A model generated the notes under the pieces. That model was given only the letters and a program-made list of their open reading frames with translations, had not been told where the DNA came from and did not search any database. Source: Planococcus chinensis (GTDB taxonomy: Bacteria > Bacillota > Bacilli > Bacillales_A > Planococcaceae). From it: 64,000 nucleotides of DNA. Of the stretch, positions 54,003-62,673 are shown one piece after another (within the stretch, counting starts at the first letter, position 1; every line of letters begins with the position of its first letter). The DNA lies in NCBI RefSeq assembly GCF_020071995.1, contig NZ_JABWTK010000005.1, positions 62,001 to 126,000 of the forward strand, in the 5' to 3' direction. Made by a program: the position numbers and the translations under genes.

Positions 54003-54452
54003 AAGCTTATAGACAAAAGAATTTTTACGCATGAGAAGTGAATGAACATACAACAGGAAATACCGGATCCTCCGTTTCAGCCGGACGCGTTCCGCGGGCT
54101 CGCGCCGAACTAACTCGGAACATACGTCCCGAGTGGATTTCGGCACTTCGCTATCCCGCTGGAGTCGCCGGCTTTCACTTCGAATCCTAAACATGAAGAT
54201 TATCTAGAGGTGTCGCTTTTCTTCTTGAGTTGCCTGTTTAAGAGTCAATCGGATTACCATTCACTTTCGGATCAAAGAGAGACGCCCCAACCGGTTCGGC
54301 CACGGAGACTCCTGTGGGACCAGCGAAAGCTGAAGGCCCCGCAGGAGCAAAGCGGCGAGGAGACTGAGGCTGAGCCCACGGAAAGCGAAGTGGCCGGTCC
54401 GGTTGGTTTTATGCATTTCTATTCATTTAAGTTAAACTTTGTCCACAGTCTG
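54003..54452 (+). mobile_element. Composite non-coding element, copy 3
   Basis: A 450-bp copy with the same orientation as copy 1. It has left end TTATAGACAAAAG, module A on the minus strand (54063-54186), linker, module B on the plus strand (54287-54406) and right end CTTTGTCCACAG. It is bracketed by a perfect 31-bp direct repeat that is a complete terminator hairpin. No transposase or supported gene lies inside. Confidence 0.75.
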
Positions 54453-54486
54453 AAACGGCTAACCCGGGATGGGTTAGCCGTTTTTT
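54453..54486. terminator. Terminator hairpin, right copy
   Basis: Identical 31-bp hairpin followed by a longer T run. It serves as the bidirectional terminator between selO and bioY. Confidence 0.88.
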
Positions 54487-54487
54487 G

Positions 54488-55069
54488 TCAATTATATTTC
54501 TGGATGATTGGACGCAGGCGGAAGGCGAATAGTCCGGCCAGCACGGAAAGGATCAAGTCCTTTGGCAGCGGAACGGCCATCCAAGCCCAAGCCATCTGGT
54601 AAGTAAAGCCTTCGGGTGCAGCGAACCATAGTTTGTAGGCCGCATACATCCAGTTGGTGCCGAATCCGTAATTGATGACCAGGCCGACCAGCGCTGCGAC
54701 GACAAAGCCGGTGCGGGTAGGGAATTTCTTGGCGATCCAGCCGCTTGCCAGTGCAATGAGCACAAACGAAACGATGAAGCCGAATGTCGGGCTGATGATG
54801 GTGTCCATGCCGCCTGAGAAGCCTGCGAATACCGGAACGCCGGCAAGCCCGATAAAGGCGTAGACGATCATTGCGAACGCGCCTTTCCGGCTGCCGAGCA
54901 AGATGCCCGCTAAGATGGCAAAAAAGGTCTGGAGCGTAATCGGCACACCGCCGATGATAAGGAATGCGGAAATGTTTGCCCCGACGGCCATAAGCGCCGC
55001 GAACATGGCGATGTGTATTAAGTGCAAAGTCTTGGTATGATTGGATGTTCTGGATGGAGCAGTTGTCAT
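54488..55069 (-). CDS. bioY: Biotin transporter BioY
   Basis: A 193-residue S-component of a biotin ECF transporter with six membrane helices and the BioY features GGVPITLQTFFAILAG, GRKGAFA-like LGSRKGAFAMIVY and GLAGVPVFAGFSGG. It takes up biotin, alone or with the shared ECF module. The ATG at 55069 follows GGAGGG. The upstream region carries a BirA-type operator over the promoter, which fits biotin repression. Confidence 0.93.
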   Translation of the reverse strand: MTTAPSRTSNHTKTLHLIHIAMFAALMAVGANISAFLIIGGVPITLQTFFAILAGILLGSRKGAFAMIVYAFIGLAGVPVFAGFSGGMDTIISPTFGFIVSFVLIALASGWIAKKFPTRTGFVVAALVGLVINYGFGTNWMYAAYKLWFAAPEGFTYQMAWAWMAVPLPKDLILSVLAGLFAFRLRPIIQKYN

Positions 55070-55099
55070 TTTTTTCCCTCCGTTGTTCGAACTAAATTC

Positions 55100-55128
55100 A
55101 GTATAATCAAACATAATATTTGAGTCAA
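55100..55128 (-). promoter_or_regulatory. Promoter of bioY
   Basis: On the minus strand TTGACT, a 17-bp spacer and TATACT. The -35 is part of the right half of the BirA-like operator. Confidence 0.75.
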
Positions 55129-55150
55129 CTTAATTTTTAAATAGGTTAAC
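55124..55150 (-). promoter_or_regulatory. BirA (biotin repressor) operator
   Basis: Half-sites GTTAACC and AGTTGAC, separated by 13 bp on the minus strand, fit the GTTAAC-spacer-GTTAAC pattern of Bacillales BirA boxes with one mismatch. Confidence 0.7.
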
Positions 55151-55702
55151 ACAAAGAAGAGTAGAGTTTTCATTAATTTTAAATTAAACCTCTAAGGAGG
55201 GAAAAAATGCGTCATTGGTGTTAGGAATAGCAAATGTTCACTAATTCGTGCGAGAGGGAGGTGCCTGATTGCTGTTGAAACATGATATTATGACAAACGG
55301 TGAAATTAAGAGCGGTTCAGCATAGGAAGATTTTTGGCGATTGGACTGAATGGATCAATTACATAGCACATGAATAATTGAGTCAAGAGAAGAAAGTGGC
55401 AGTGCGTGTTTTGTATAAGAAATGCCTAGTGATTCAAAGTTTTTTTGAAATGGAAAAACGTAAAAGAAATCCAAAAAAAAGTTGTTTTTTAGCCATAAAA
55501 TTATGGTTTAAGGTGCATATCCTATGGGCAAGCGGGTATGTACTAAAAACCAATAAAATCATTGCTGCCGCCGCTTGGAATTGTTGCAAAGACCCTGGAA
55601 AACACAAAAAATAAATGGAGGAAACGGGGCGCGAAACTAGTTTTTAACCTACGCGGTTGATCAAACGCGGATTGTGTGATCGTTTTTAAAGGAGTCAGCG
55701 AT
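55140..55702. other. Long intergenic stretch between bioY and the alpha-glucosidase gene
   Basis: At 55206-55223 a five-codon frame MRHWC follows a perfect AAGGAGG. An 18-codon frame starting TTG at 55270 follows GAGGGAGG and looks like the start of a lost gene. A 78-codon frame (55378-55614) has no site and an unlikely composition. No clear promoter for the glucosidase gene was found. Confidence 0.4.
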
Positions 55703-57328
55703 ATGAACAAAAAATGGTGGAAGGAAGCAGTTGCTTATCAAGTGTATCCGCGAAGTTTCAAAGATTCGAATGGCGATGGGCTAGGCGATCTGGCAGGTGT
55801 GGCAAGCAAGCTTGATTATTTGCAGGAGCTTGGCATTAACGTCATCTGGATTTGTCCGATGTACCAGTCGCCGAATGATGACAATGGCTACGACATCAGC
55901 GATTATCAGGAGATTTTGGACGAGTTTGGGACAATGCAGGACTTTGACCATCTGCTTGAAGAAGTGCACAAGCGCGGCATGAAGCTTATCATTGATCTGG
56001 TCATCAACCACACAAGCGACGAACATCCCTGGTTCCTGGAATCCCGTTCATCAAAAGACAATCCGAAGCGGGACTGGTATATTTGGCGGGACGAACCGAC
56101 CAACTGGGAAAGCATTTTCGGCGGGCCGGCCTGGGAGTACGACAAAGAGACGAAGCAGTATTACCTGCATTTGTTTTCGAAGAAGCAGCCGGACTTGAAT
56201 TGGGAGAACCCCGAAGTGCGAAAAGCGTTGTACGAAATGGTGAACTGGTGGCTGGACAAAGGCATCGACGGCTACCGGGTGGACGCCATCAGCCACATCA
56301 AAAAGGATTTCAGCGACATGCCGGACGATGCTCATCGGGCGTTTATCCCGGCTTGGGAAAAAATGATGAACGTCGAAGGCATTCAGCCGCTGCTTGCTGA
56401 ACTTCGCGATGAGACGTTTGCGAAATACGATATCATGACGGTCGGAGAAGCAAACGGCGTCAAAGTCGATGACATCGGCGAATGGATCAGCGAAGAAGAC
56501 GGCAAATTCAATATGGTGTTCCAGTTTGAAGATATGGGGCTGTGGAATGCCGATTCAAAACACGGCATTGATGTCCGCAGGCTGAAAGAAATCCGTTCCC
56601 GCTGGCAAAAAGGCGTGGAAGGCAAAGGCTGGAATGCGCTGTTCATTGAAAATCACGACAAACCGCGTGTAGTTTCGACATGGGGCAATGACCGGCAATA
56701 CTGGCGTGAAAGTGCGACGGCATTCGCCTGCATGTACTTTTTCATGCAAGGCACACCGTTCATTTACCAGGGGCAGGAAATCGGCATGACCAATGCGCCG
56801 TTTGAAGAAATCGAGCATTACAACGATGTGCGGACCCACAATCTTTACTTCTACAAACGGCAGACCGGCATGATGCATGATGACGTCATGACGCTCATCA
56901 AAGCGACGAGCCGCGACCATTCCCGTACGCCGATGCAATGGGACGCAAGCCCGCACGGCGGTTTCTCGACTGCGGAACCTTGGCTCCGCGCCAATCCGAA
57001 CCACAGTTGGCTGAACGTGGAAGCACAGAAAAACGATCCGCATTCGGTGCTGTCGTTCTATAAACAAATGATCTGGCTGCGCAAGCACATGGAAGTGCTC
57101 GTATACGGCCGCTACAATCTTGTAGAAATGGGACACGAATCGGTTTTTGCCTATACACGGGAAGATGAGCACGAAAAAGTCCTCGTTGTAACCAATCTGG
57201 GGCAGCATGCCTGCTGGTGGGACGAACCGGAAGACGGCACTTTATTGTTAGCCAATTATAAAGTAATCGATCCGAACCAACTGTACCCTTACGAAGCACG
57301 TGTTTATAAAATGAAACTCAATCAGTGA
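55703..57328 (+). CDS. Alpha-glucosidase / oligo-1,6-glucosidase, GH13
   Basis: A 541-residue cytoplasmic GH13 enzyme that hydrolyses short alpha-glucosides. The conserved regions are visible: VINHTSDEHPWF, GYRVDAISHI with the Asp nucleophile, MTVGEANG with the Glu acid/base and FIENHDKPRVVS. A C-terminal beta domain spans about 480-541. The ATG at 55703 follows AAAGGAG. No sugar transporter or regulator is next to it, so the substrate (isomaltose, maltose, trehalose-phosphate) is not fixed. Confidence 0.93.
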   Translation: MNKKWWKEAVAYQVYPRSFKDSNGDGLGDLAGVASKLDYLQELGINVIWICPMYQSPNDDNGYDISDYQEILDEFGTMQDFDHLLEEVHKRGMKLIIDLVINHTSDEHPWFLESRSSKDNPKRDWYIWRDEPTNWESIFGGPAWEYDKETKQYYLHLFSKKQPDLNWENPEVRKALYEMVNWWLDKGIDGYRVDAISHIKKDFSDMPDDAHRAFIPAWEKMMNVEGIQPLLAELRDETFAKYDIMTVGEANGVKVDDIGEWISEEDGKFNMVFQFEDMGLWNADSKHGIDVRRLKEIRSRWQKGVEGKGWNALFIENHDKPRVVSTWGNDRQYWRESATAFACMYFFMQGTPFIYQGQEIGMTNAPFEEIEHYNDVRTHNLYFYKRQTGMMHDDVMTLIKATSRDHSRTPMQWDASPHGGFSTAEPWLRANPNHSWLNVEAQKNDPHSVLSFYKQMIWLRKHMEVLVYGRYNLVEMGHESVFAYTREDEHEKVLVVTNLGQHACWWDEPEDGTLLLANYKVIDPNQLYPYEARVYKMKLNQ

Positions 57329-57377
57329 GGTTTCCCACTGCCCGTTAAAGCGGGATAAAATGAAACAAAATATAAAG

Positions 57378-57408
57378 AAAGCTGTCCTACTGAAGGACAG
57401 CTTTTTTG
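57378..57408 (+). terminator. Terminator after alpha-glucosidase gene
   Basis: AAAGCTGTCCT/AGGACAGCTTT stem with T6. Confidence 0.92.
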
Positions 57409-57538
57409 CGGAGAAATAGATTTCTTTTGCAAAGTTTTATTCGTAACCGAGTTTATTTTTAATTGAAAATAAAGTGATTTATTCTTTTTCTTATTCGGTA
57501 ATTATTGGTAATATAAAGGGAGAACTGGAGGTCGGAAA

Positions 57539-59521
57539 ATGAAGAGATACTGGGCAGCAATTTTATTAATCGGAGTGTTTGTGCTTTTGGCAGGCTGTTC
57601 GCAGCAGGCCACGCCGGAAGACCGGCTGGCGGCATATATCAACCATTGGAATAAAGGCGAGTATGCCGAAATGTATGACGGATTTTTGAATGACGGCACG
57701 AAACAGGCGTATGACAAAGCGCAGTTCGTGGACCGCCAGCAAAAACTGAAAGAAGACTTGGGAATCGATGGGCTGGAAGTGGCTTATACGAAACCGGCAG
57801 AAGATGCAAAATGGGAAGAAGAGCAGCCGGCGGATTTTCCGGTGCAGGTCAAAATGAACACACTCGCCGGACCGGTGGAGTTTGAAAAAACGATGACGCT
57901 TCTTCACGAGACGCAAGGCGAAACGGAAGACTGGTTTGTGGAATGGGATCCGTCGTTCATCTTCCCGCAATTGGAAGTCGAAGACGAAATCCGCATCGAC
58001 CGCATCAAAGCGGTGCGCGGGGAAATTCTGGACCGCACCGGAAAAGGAATCGCCATTAACGGCGGCGGCTACAATATCGGCATTGTGCCCGAAAAATTCA
58101 CGGACGACAAGAAAAAAGCCGAGCTTGCGAAACTGCTGAACCAGACGGTCGAACAAATCGATGCGAAGCTTGAGCAGGACTGGATCAAGCCGGAATTATT
58201 TGTGCCGCTTGCAAAAATCGCGCGCAACAATACGGAAGTGCTCGATAAAGCCATTGCCATTCCAGGTGTCGCAGCGCAGCAAGTAGCGATGCGGGAATAT
58301 CCGTACGAAGAAGCGCTGGGGCATTTGTCGGGTTATATCGGCAGCATCACAGCGGAACAATTGGAAGAGCGGAAAGACGAGGGCTACACAACCGGCGACC
58401 AGATCGGGCGCCAAGGCTTGGAGCGGACATTTGAAGAACAGCTCCGCGGCAAAGACGGCATGCGAATCTGGATCGACAAACCGGCAGAAGGCGTGGAGCC
58501 GATTACGGTTGCCGAACAACCGGTGACAGACGGCGAAACCATCACGTTGACGATTGACGCGGAACTGCAGAAAAAAGCGTTCGCTTCGATGAAAGGCGAA
58601 CCGGGAACAGCGGCAGCGGTGAATCCAAAAACGGGCGAAACTTTGGCGCTCGTTTCCTCGCCAAGCTTTGACCCGAACGAATTCACGCTCGGCATCAGCG
58701 GCGACCGCTTTAAGGAACTGGAAGCCGATCCACTGACGCCGTTGTTCAACCGCTTTGCCCAGGCCTATGCACCCGGTTCGACCTTGAAACCGGTGACGGC
58801 CGCAATCGGCTTGGAAGCGGGGACCTTGAAGCCTGCAGAAGGCTTGGAAATCAGCGGCAAGTCGTGGCAAGGCGTCACGCGCCTGCATCCGGAAGCACCG
58901 AATCCGATTGATTTGAACAAAGCCTTGGTGTTCTCAGACAATATTTACTTTGCCCAACAGGCACTCAAAATGGGCAATGAAACCTTTGCCGAAGGCTTGA
59001 AGAAATACGGCTTCGGGGAAGACATTCCGTTTTCGATGAACTTAGAGGCTTCCCAGATTTCCAATGAAGGCACCATCGATTCGGAAAGCCAGCTCGCAGC
59101 AACTTCGTTCGGCCAAGGGCAGATGCTGACGAACATCCTGCATTTGGCGACGATGTACGAACCGTTCCTGACTGACGGCATCATGTACAAACCGACGCTT
59201 GTGCTGGACGACAAAGATGCGCAGGTTTGGAAAGAAGGCTTGATTTCAGCGGAAAACGCAGCGACGCTCCGCAAAGGCATGCGTAACGTAGTGGTTGACG
59301 GCTATGCGCAATCGGCGAACATTCCAGGCGCTGCGCTTGCCGGTAAAACCGGTACAGCCGAACTGAAAGCAGCCGGGGAAGAACGCGGCAAAGAAAACGG
59401 CTTTTTCGTCACATACAACGAAGCCGATCCGACGCTTCTGCTTGCGATGATGGTTGAAAACGTCGAAGACAATGGCGGCAGCGATTACGTGGCCGGCATG
59501 GCGGCGGAAGTGTTTAAATAA
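57539..59521 (+). CDS. Class B penicillin-binding protein (PBP3/MecA-like lipoprotein)
   Basis: A 660-residue peptidoglycan transpeptidase. The N-terminus is a lipoprotein signal with LLAGCSQQ (C20). Then come an NTF2-like MecA_N domain (about 25-140), a PBP dimerisation region (about 150-320) and the transpeptidase domain (about 335-655). The active-site motifs are STLK (S414-K417), SDN (466-468) and KTG (603-605). This is the layout of B. subtilis PBP3 and staphylococcal PBP2a, which often have low beta-lactam affinity. It is single, with its own terminator. Confidence 0.93.
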   Translation: MKRYWAAILLIGVFVLLAGCSQQATPEDRLAAYINHWNKGEYAEMYDGFLNDGTKQAYDKAQFVDRQQKLKEDLGIDGLEVAYTKPAEDAKWEEEQPADFPVQVKMNTLAGPVEFEKTMTLLHETQGETEDWFVEWDPSFIFPQLEVEDEIRIDRIKAVRGEILDRTGKGIAINGGGYNIGIVPEKFTDDKKKAELAKLLNQTVEQIDAKLEQDWIKPELFVPLAKIARNNTEVLDKAIAIPGVAAQQVAMREYPYEEALGHLSGYIGSITAEQLEERKDEGYTTGDQIGRQGLERTFEEQLRGKDGMRIWIDKPAEGVEPITVAEQPVTDGETITLTIDAELQKKAFASMKGEPGTAAAVNPKTGETLALVSSPSFDPNEFTLGISGDRFKELEADPLTPLFNRFAQAYAPGSTLKPVTAAIGLEAGTLKPAEGLEISGKSWQGVTRLHPEAPNPIDLNKALVFSDNIYFAQQALKMGNETFAEGLKKYGFGEDIPFSMNLEASQISNEGTIDSESQLAATSFGQGQMLTNILHLATMYEPFLTDGIMYKPTLVLDDKDAQVWKEGLISAENAATLRKGMRNVVVDGYAQSANIPGAALAGKTGTAELKAAGEERGKENGFFVTYNEADPTLLLAMMVENVEDNGGSDYVAGMAAEVFK

Positions 59522-59534
59522 GAGCGATGATTTT

Positions 59535-59572
59535 TCAGGCTGTCGAGAGCTTCTCGGCAGCCTTTTTGTTTT
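59535..59572 (+). terminator. Terminator after PBP gene
   Basis: AGGCTGTCGAGA/TCTCGGCAGCCT (one mismatch) followed by T5GT4. Confidence 0.85.
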
Positions 59573-59601
59573 GTCTAAATGCGTTCATTTGAAGGGAACG
59601 G

Positions 59602-59715
59602 CGATAGAAAGTTGAAAAACTTCGATAAAGTTGTGAGAAACTTCGATAGAAACACTGGAAACTTCGATAGAAAACTTAAATACTTCGATAAGAATAGCCG
59701 GAAACGTCGATAAAG
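59602..59715. repeat. Degenerate array with 21-bp period (six units)
   Basis: CGATA begins at 59602, 59623, 59644, 59665, 59686 and 59708, so periods are 21, 21, 21, 21 and 22. The consensus is about GAAACTTCGATAGAAA plus variable bases. The only notable frame through it (minus strand, IEVxxxS heptads) has no ribosome site. Confidence 0.8.
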
Positions 59716-59762
59716 GGTTGGGGCTCGTAGCAGAGCATAAAGCGATGTTTCTTTTTAACGCA

Positions 59763-59791
59763 CAAAAAAGCACTGCAGCATGCAGTGCTCA
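59763..59791 (-). terminator. Terminator of the WapI-like gene
   Basis: AGCACTGCA/TGCAGTGCT with a three-base loop. The minus strand ends in T6. Confidence 0.85.
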
Positions 59792-59814
59792 GAAAATGTT
59801 TCATATACAAATCT

Positions 59815-60267
59815 TCACCGAACTTTCCCCACCACCGGATAAGCTTCAAGCACTGCATCCACTTCATCGATCAAAATTCGCAGATAGCTTTGGTCGGAGG
59901 TGAAGGTGCAGGACAGTTTGGCGCTGTCTCCTGCCGGAAAGCGGGTCTCCAAGTTCCAGATGATCTTGCCGAGTGAATTCATCGTGCCGGTCAGATGGAT
60001 ATAGTCATCCAGGTTTTTTAACGTGGCGGTTCCTTTTAAGGCCTCGTTCATGTCGCGCAGCTCATCAACAAATTCCTTCAATTCATTTGTTCGGAGGTCT
60101 GCTTCAAAATGCGCGGTGTATCCGGGGATTTCCAGATGGATGCGGGAAGCGATCCAATTGGCATCCCAATAATCCCGGCTATTCGGGTAATTCCGCTGCA
60201 GCACTTCGATTTCCAATTTCGTTTTGTCACCCAACACAAGAAATTTCAATCTTTTCACCCCGGTCAT
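59815..60267 (-). CDS. WapI-family immunity-like protein
   Basis: A protein of up to 150 residues with the pattern of WapI-type immunity proteins: RDYWDANWIASRIHLEIPGY near the N-terminus, an FVDELRDMNEAL helix and NLDDYIHLTGTMN. WapI of B. subtilis neutralises the contact toxin WapA. No toxin gene is nearby, so this could be an orphan immunity gene or a domain with another role. The ATG at 60267 lacks a ribosome site; a TTG at 60249 after GGGGTG is a better start. Confidence 0.6.
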   Translation of the reverse strand: MTGVKRLKFLVLGDKTKLEIEVLQRNYPNSRDYWDANWIASRIHLEIPGYTAHFEADLRTNELKEFVDELRDMNEALKGTATLKNLDDYIHLTGTMNSLGKIIWNLETRFPAGDSAKLSCTFTSDQSYLRILIDEVDAVLEAYPVVGKVR

Positions 60268-60383
60268 GATAACTGTTTTAACTTAAGTCTATCAATAATG
60301 CACAGAAAAGAATATCGAAAGAAAAAGAAAAAAGCGGAGTGTCAATAAACCTTTGAATGAAGCTCGAAAACCGATCCAACTTT

Positions 60384-60412
60384 TTGACTCTCTTGATGGA
60401 TAGGAGTAGATT
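60384..60412 (+). promoter_or_regulatory. Promoter of the MarR-ABC operon
   Basis: TTGACT, a 17-bp spacer and TAGATT, 64 bp before the MarR start. Confidence 0.7.
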
Positions 60413-60419
60413 TAAGCTA

Positions 60420-60454
60420 TCGAAAAAGATGGTTCGAAATGGAACTGTTCGAAA
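60420..60454. promoter_or_regulatory. Repeated TTCGAAA sites, candidate MarR operator
   Basis: ATCGAAA at 60419 is followed by TTCGAAA at 60433 and 60448. The spacing is about 15 bp, the core TTCGAA is itself palindromic, and the sites lie just after the promoter. Confidence 0.45.
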
Positions 60455-60475
60455 ATGGAAGGATGAGCATGGACC

Positions 60476-60952
60476 ATGAAAGAGGAAAATGAAAAGTTAA
60501 CGCGTTCGATCCAGTTGATGCGGTCATTCCGGAATGTGCAGAAAAACTTGATTTGCCTGGAGCAGCAGACGGCAGCCCGGAATGGGTTGTCGATGCCGCA
60601 ATATGCGATTTTGATGACGCTTGGAAAATGCAAAGAGATGACGCAGAAGAAGGTGGGGGAAGTGACGTTTCTCCCGAAAAGCACCTTGAGCCAGGCGGTG
60701 GATGGCCTGGTTCGTGACGGGTTTTTGGACCGCCGGCAAGTGGAAGACAACCGGCGGGAAATGCAGCTCGCATTGACCGAAAAAGGCGTGTCGCTTGTCG
60801 AAGCAGTCCATCAGCAAGAAGGCGGAAGCCATCAGCGGTTCCAGGAAGCCGTGGAGTCGCTGAGCGATGAACAATACGAAAAACTGCTGGAGATCCACCA
60901 GCACATTTCCGCGCACTTGGACGTGCGTGAGTTAGAGGAGCAGCGCAAATGA
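60476..60952 (+). CDS. MarR-family transcriptional regulator
   Basis: A 158-residue regulator with the MarR winged helix (about 30-125, including MTQKKVGEVTFLPKSTLSQAVDGLVRDG and the wing DRRQVEDNRREMQL). It is translationally coupled to the first ABC exporter gene (ATGA overlap), a common layout for multidrug exporters controlled by their own repressor. Ribosome site AAGGATGAG is slightly far (12 bases). Confidence 0.9.
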   Translation: MKEENEKLTRSIQLMRSFRNVQKNLICLEQQTAARNGLSMPQYAILMTLGKCKEMTQKKVGEVTFLPKSTLSQAVDGLVRDGFLDRRQVEDNRREMQLALTEKGVSLVEAVHQQEGGSHQRFQEAVESLSDEQYEKLLEIHQHISAHLDVRELEEQRK

Positions 60953-62673
60953 TACGAATTCTAAAAAACTTGAGTGTCTACAAATGGCTTATTGTCGCTG
61001 TCACGCTTCTGATTTTTGGCCAGTCGATGGCGGACCTTTTTTTGCCGACTTTGATGGCAGATATCATTGACAATGGGGTCGTGAAAGGAAATATCCCGTA
61101 TATCTGGCAGATCGGCGGCTGGATGCTGTTGATTTCCGCGCTCGGGGCGGTTGCTTCGATTACGGCGAGTTACTATTCATCAAAAGCCGCAATGGGCTTA
61201 GGGCGTGACCTTCGCGGCCGCGTGTTCAAGCATGTGGAGAAATTTTCGCTGCAGGAGTTTGACCAGGTCGGCACGGCGTCGCTTATTACCCGGACAACAA
61301 ACGACATCACACAGATCCAGCAAGTGGTCATGATGATGCTGCGCATGGTCATCAGCGCACCGATCATGCTCGTCGGCGGTTTGATCATGGCGATTTCCCA
61401 AGATGCGAAATTGTCGCTGGTCATTGTCGGCGCAATGCCGTTTCTGGCAGGTTCAATCATTTTGATTTTCAGAAAAGCAATGCCGTTGTTCCAGGAAGTG
61501 CAAAAGCGGCTCGACCGCCTGAACTTGGTGCTGCGTGAAAACTTGACCGGCATCCGCGTCATCCGGGCGTTCAACCGCGAAACGGAAGAAAAAGCCCGGC
61601 TGCAAGGAGCGAACCGCGATTTGACGGACGTCTCCATCCGGGTCAATAAAATCATGGCATTCATGATGCCGGTCATGATGCTCGTCATGAACTTGACGGT
61701 TGTGGCGGTTATTTGGTTCGGCGGCATCCGCATTGACAACGGGGCGATGCAAATCGGTGATTTGATGGCCTTTATCCAATACGTCATGATGATCATGTTT
61801 GCACTGGTCATGGCGTCGGTCATGTTCGTCATGGTGCCGCGTGCCGCCGTTTCGGCGAACCGCATCAACGAAGTGCTGGATATGAAACCGTCATTCCAGG
61901 ACTTGGGCAACGATACGGCGGACCGTGAACGCGGCACGCTTGAGTTTGAAAACGTGACCTTCAGTTACCCGGGAGCCGAGAAACCCGCGCTGTCGGACAT
62001 TTCCTTCAAAGCGAAGCCGGGTGAGGTCACCGCCATTATCGGCGGGACCGGCTCCGGGAAGTCGACATTGATCAATTTGATTCCGCGTTTCTATGAGATT
62101 TCAAGCGGGGCCATCCGGGTCAACGGCGTCGATATCCGGAATGCGTCGCAGGATGAAGTGCGTTCGAAGCTCGGCTTTGTGCCGCAGAAATCGATTCTCT
62201 TTACCGGCACGATTGCCGACAACATCCGCTTCGGGAAAGAAGAAGCGACGCAGGCGGAACTTGAACACGCCGCCTCGATTGCCCAGGCAACTGAATTTAT
62301 CAGTGGGCTGAAAGAAGGCTACGCGACCGAAATTGAGCAAGGCGGTTCGAACTTATCGGGCGGCCAGAAGCAACGTCTCGCGATTGCCCGGGCGCTTGTC
62401 CGGAAGCCGGATATTTATATTTTTGACGATAGTTTTTCGGCGCTTGATTTCAAGACGGATGCACGGCTTCGCAAAGCGCTGAAAGATGAAACGAAAAATG
62501 CGACGGTCTTGCTGGTGGCGCAGCGCGTCAGCACGGTCGTCGACGCCGACCGCATCATCGTCCTGGAAAACGGGCGGGTTGTCGGCATGGGCACGCACGA
62601 AGAATTGATGAACAGCAACGAAGTCTACCGGGAAATCGCCTATTCCCAGCTGTCAGAGGAGGAGATTGCATGA
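60949..62673 (+). CDS. ABC exporter half-transporter, subunit 1
   Basis: A 574-residue fused membrane and ATPase protein. Six helices (about 15-300) are followed by the nucleotide-binding domain with Walker A GGTGSGKSTL, signature LSGGQKQRLAIA and Walker B YIFDDSFSALD, in which the usual catalytic Glu after the Walker B Asp is replaced by Asp-Ser (DDS). This replacement is typical of the degenerate partner in heterodimeric exporters (BmrC/BmrD, YheI/YheH types). It overlaps the next exporter gene by four bases. Confidence 0.92.
   Translation: MIRILKNLSVYKWLIVAVTLLIFGQSMADLFLPTLMADIIDNGVVKGNIPYIWQIGGWMLLISALGAVASITASYYSSKAAMGLGRDLRGRVFKHVEKFSLQEFDQVGTASLITRTTNDITQIQQVVMMMLRMVISAPIMLVGGLIMAISQDAKLSLVIVGAMPFLAGSIILIFRKAMPLFQEVQKRLDRLNLVLRENLTGIRVIRAFNRETEEKARLQGANRDLTDVSIRVNKIMAFMMPVMMLVMNLTVVAVIWFGGIRIDNGAMQIGDLMAFIQYVMMIMFALVMASVMFVMVPRAAVSANRINEVLDMKPSFQDLGNDTADRERGTLEFENVTFSYPGAEKPALSDISFKAKPGEVTAIIGGTGSGKSTLINLIPRFYEISSGAIRVNGVDIRNASQDEVRSKLGFVPQKSILFTGTIADNIRFGKEEATQAELEHAASIAQATEFISGLKEGYATEIEQGGSNLSGGQKQRLAIARALVRKPDIYIFDDSFSALDFKTDARLRKALKDETKNATVLLVAQRVSTVVDADRIIVLENGRVVGMGTHEELMNSNEVYREIAYSQLSEEEIA

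Noticed and set aside
55378-55614. A 78-codon frame before the alpha-glucosidase gene
   Set aside because: TTG start without ribosome site, and the Lys/Cys/Trp-rich composition looks like translated non-coding DNA.
59585-59773. Minus-strand 62-codon frame with IEVxxxS heptads
   Set aside because: No ribosome site, and it is explained by the 21-bp repeat array.
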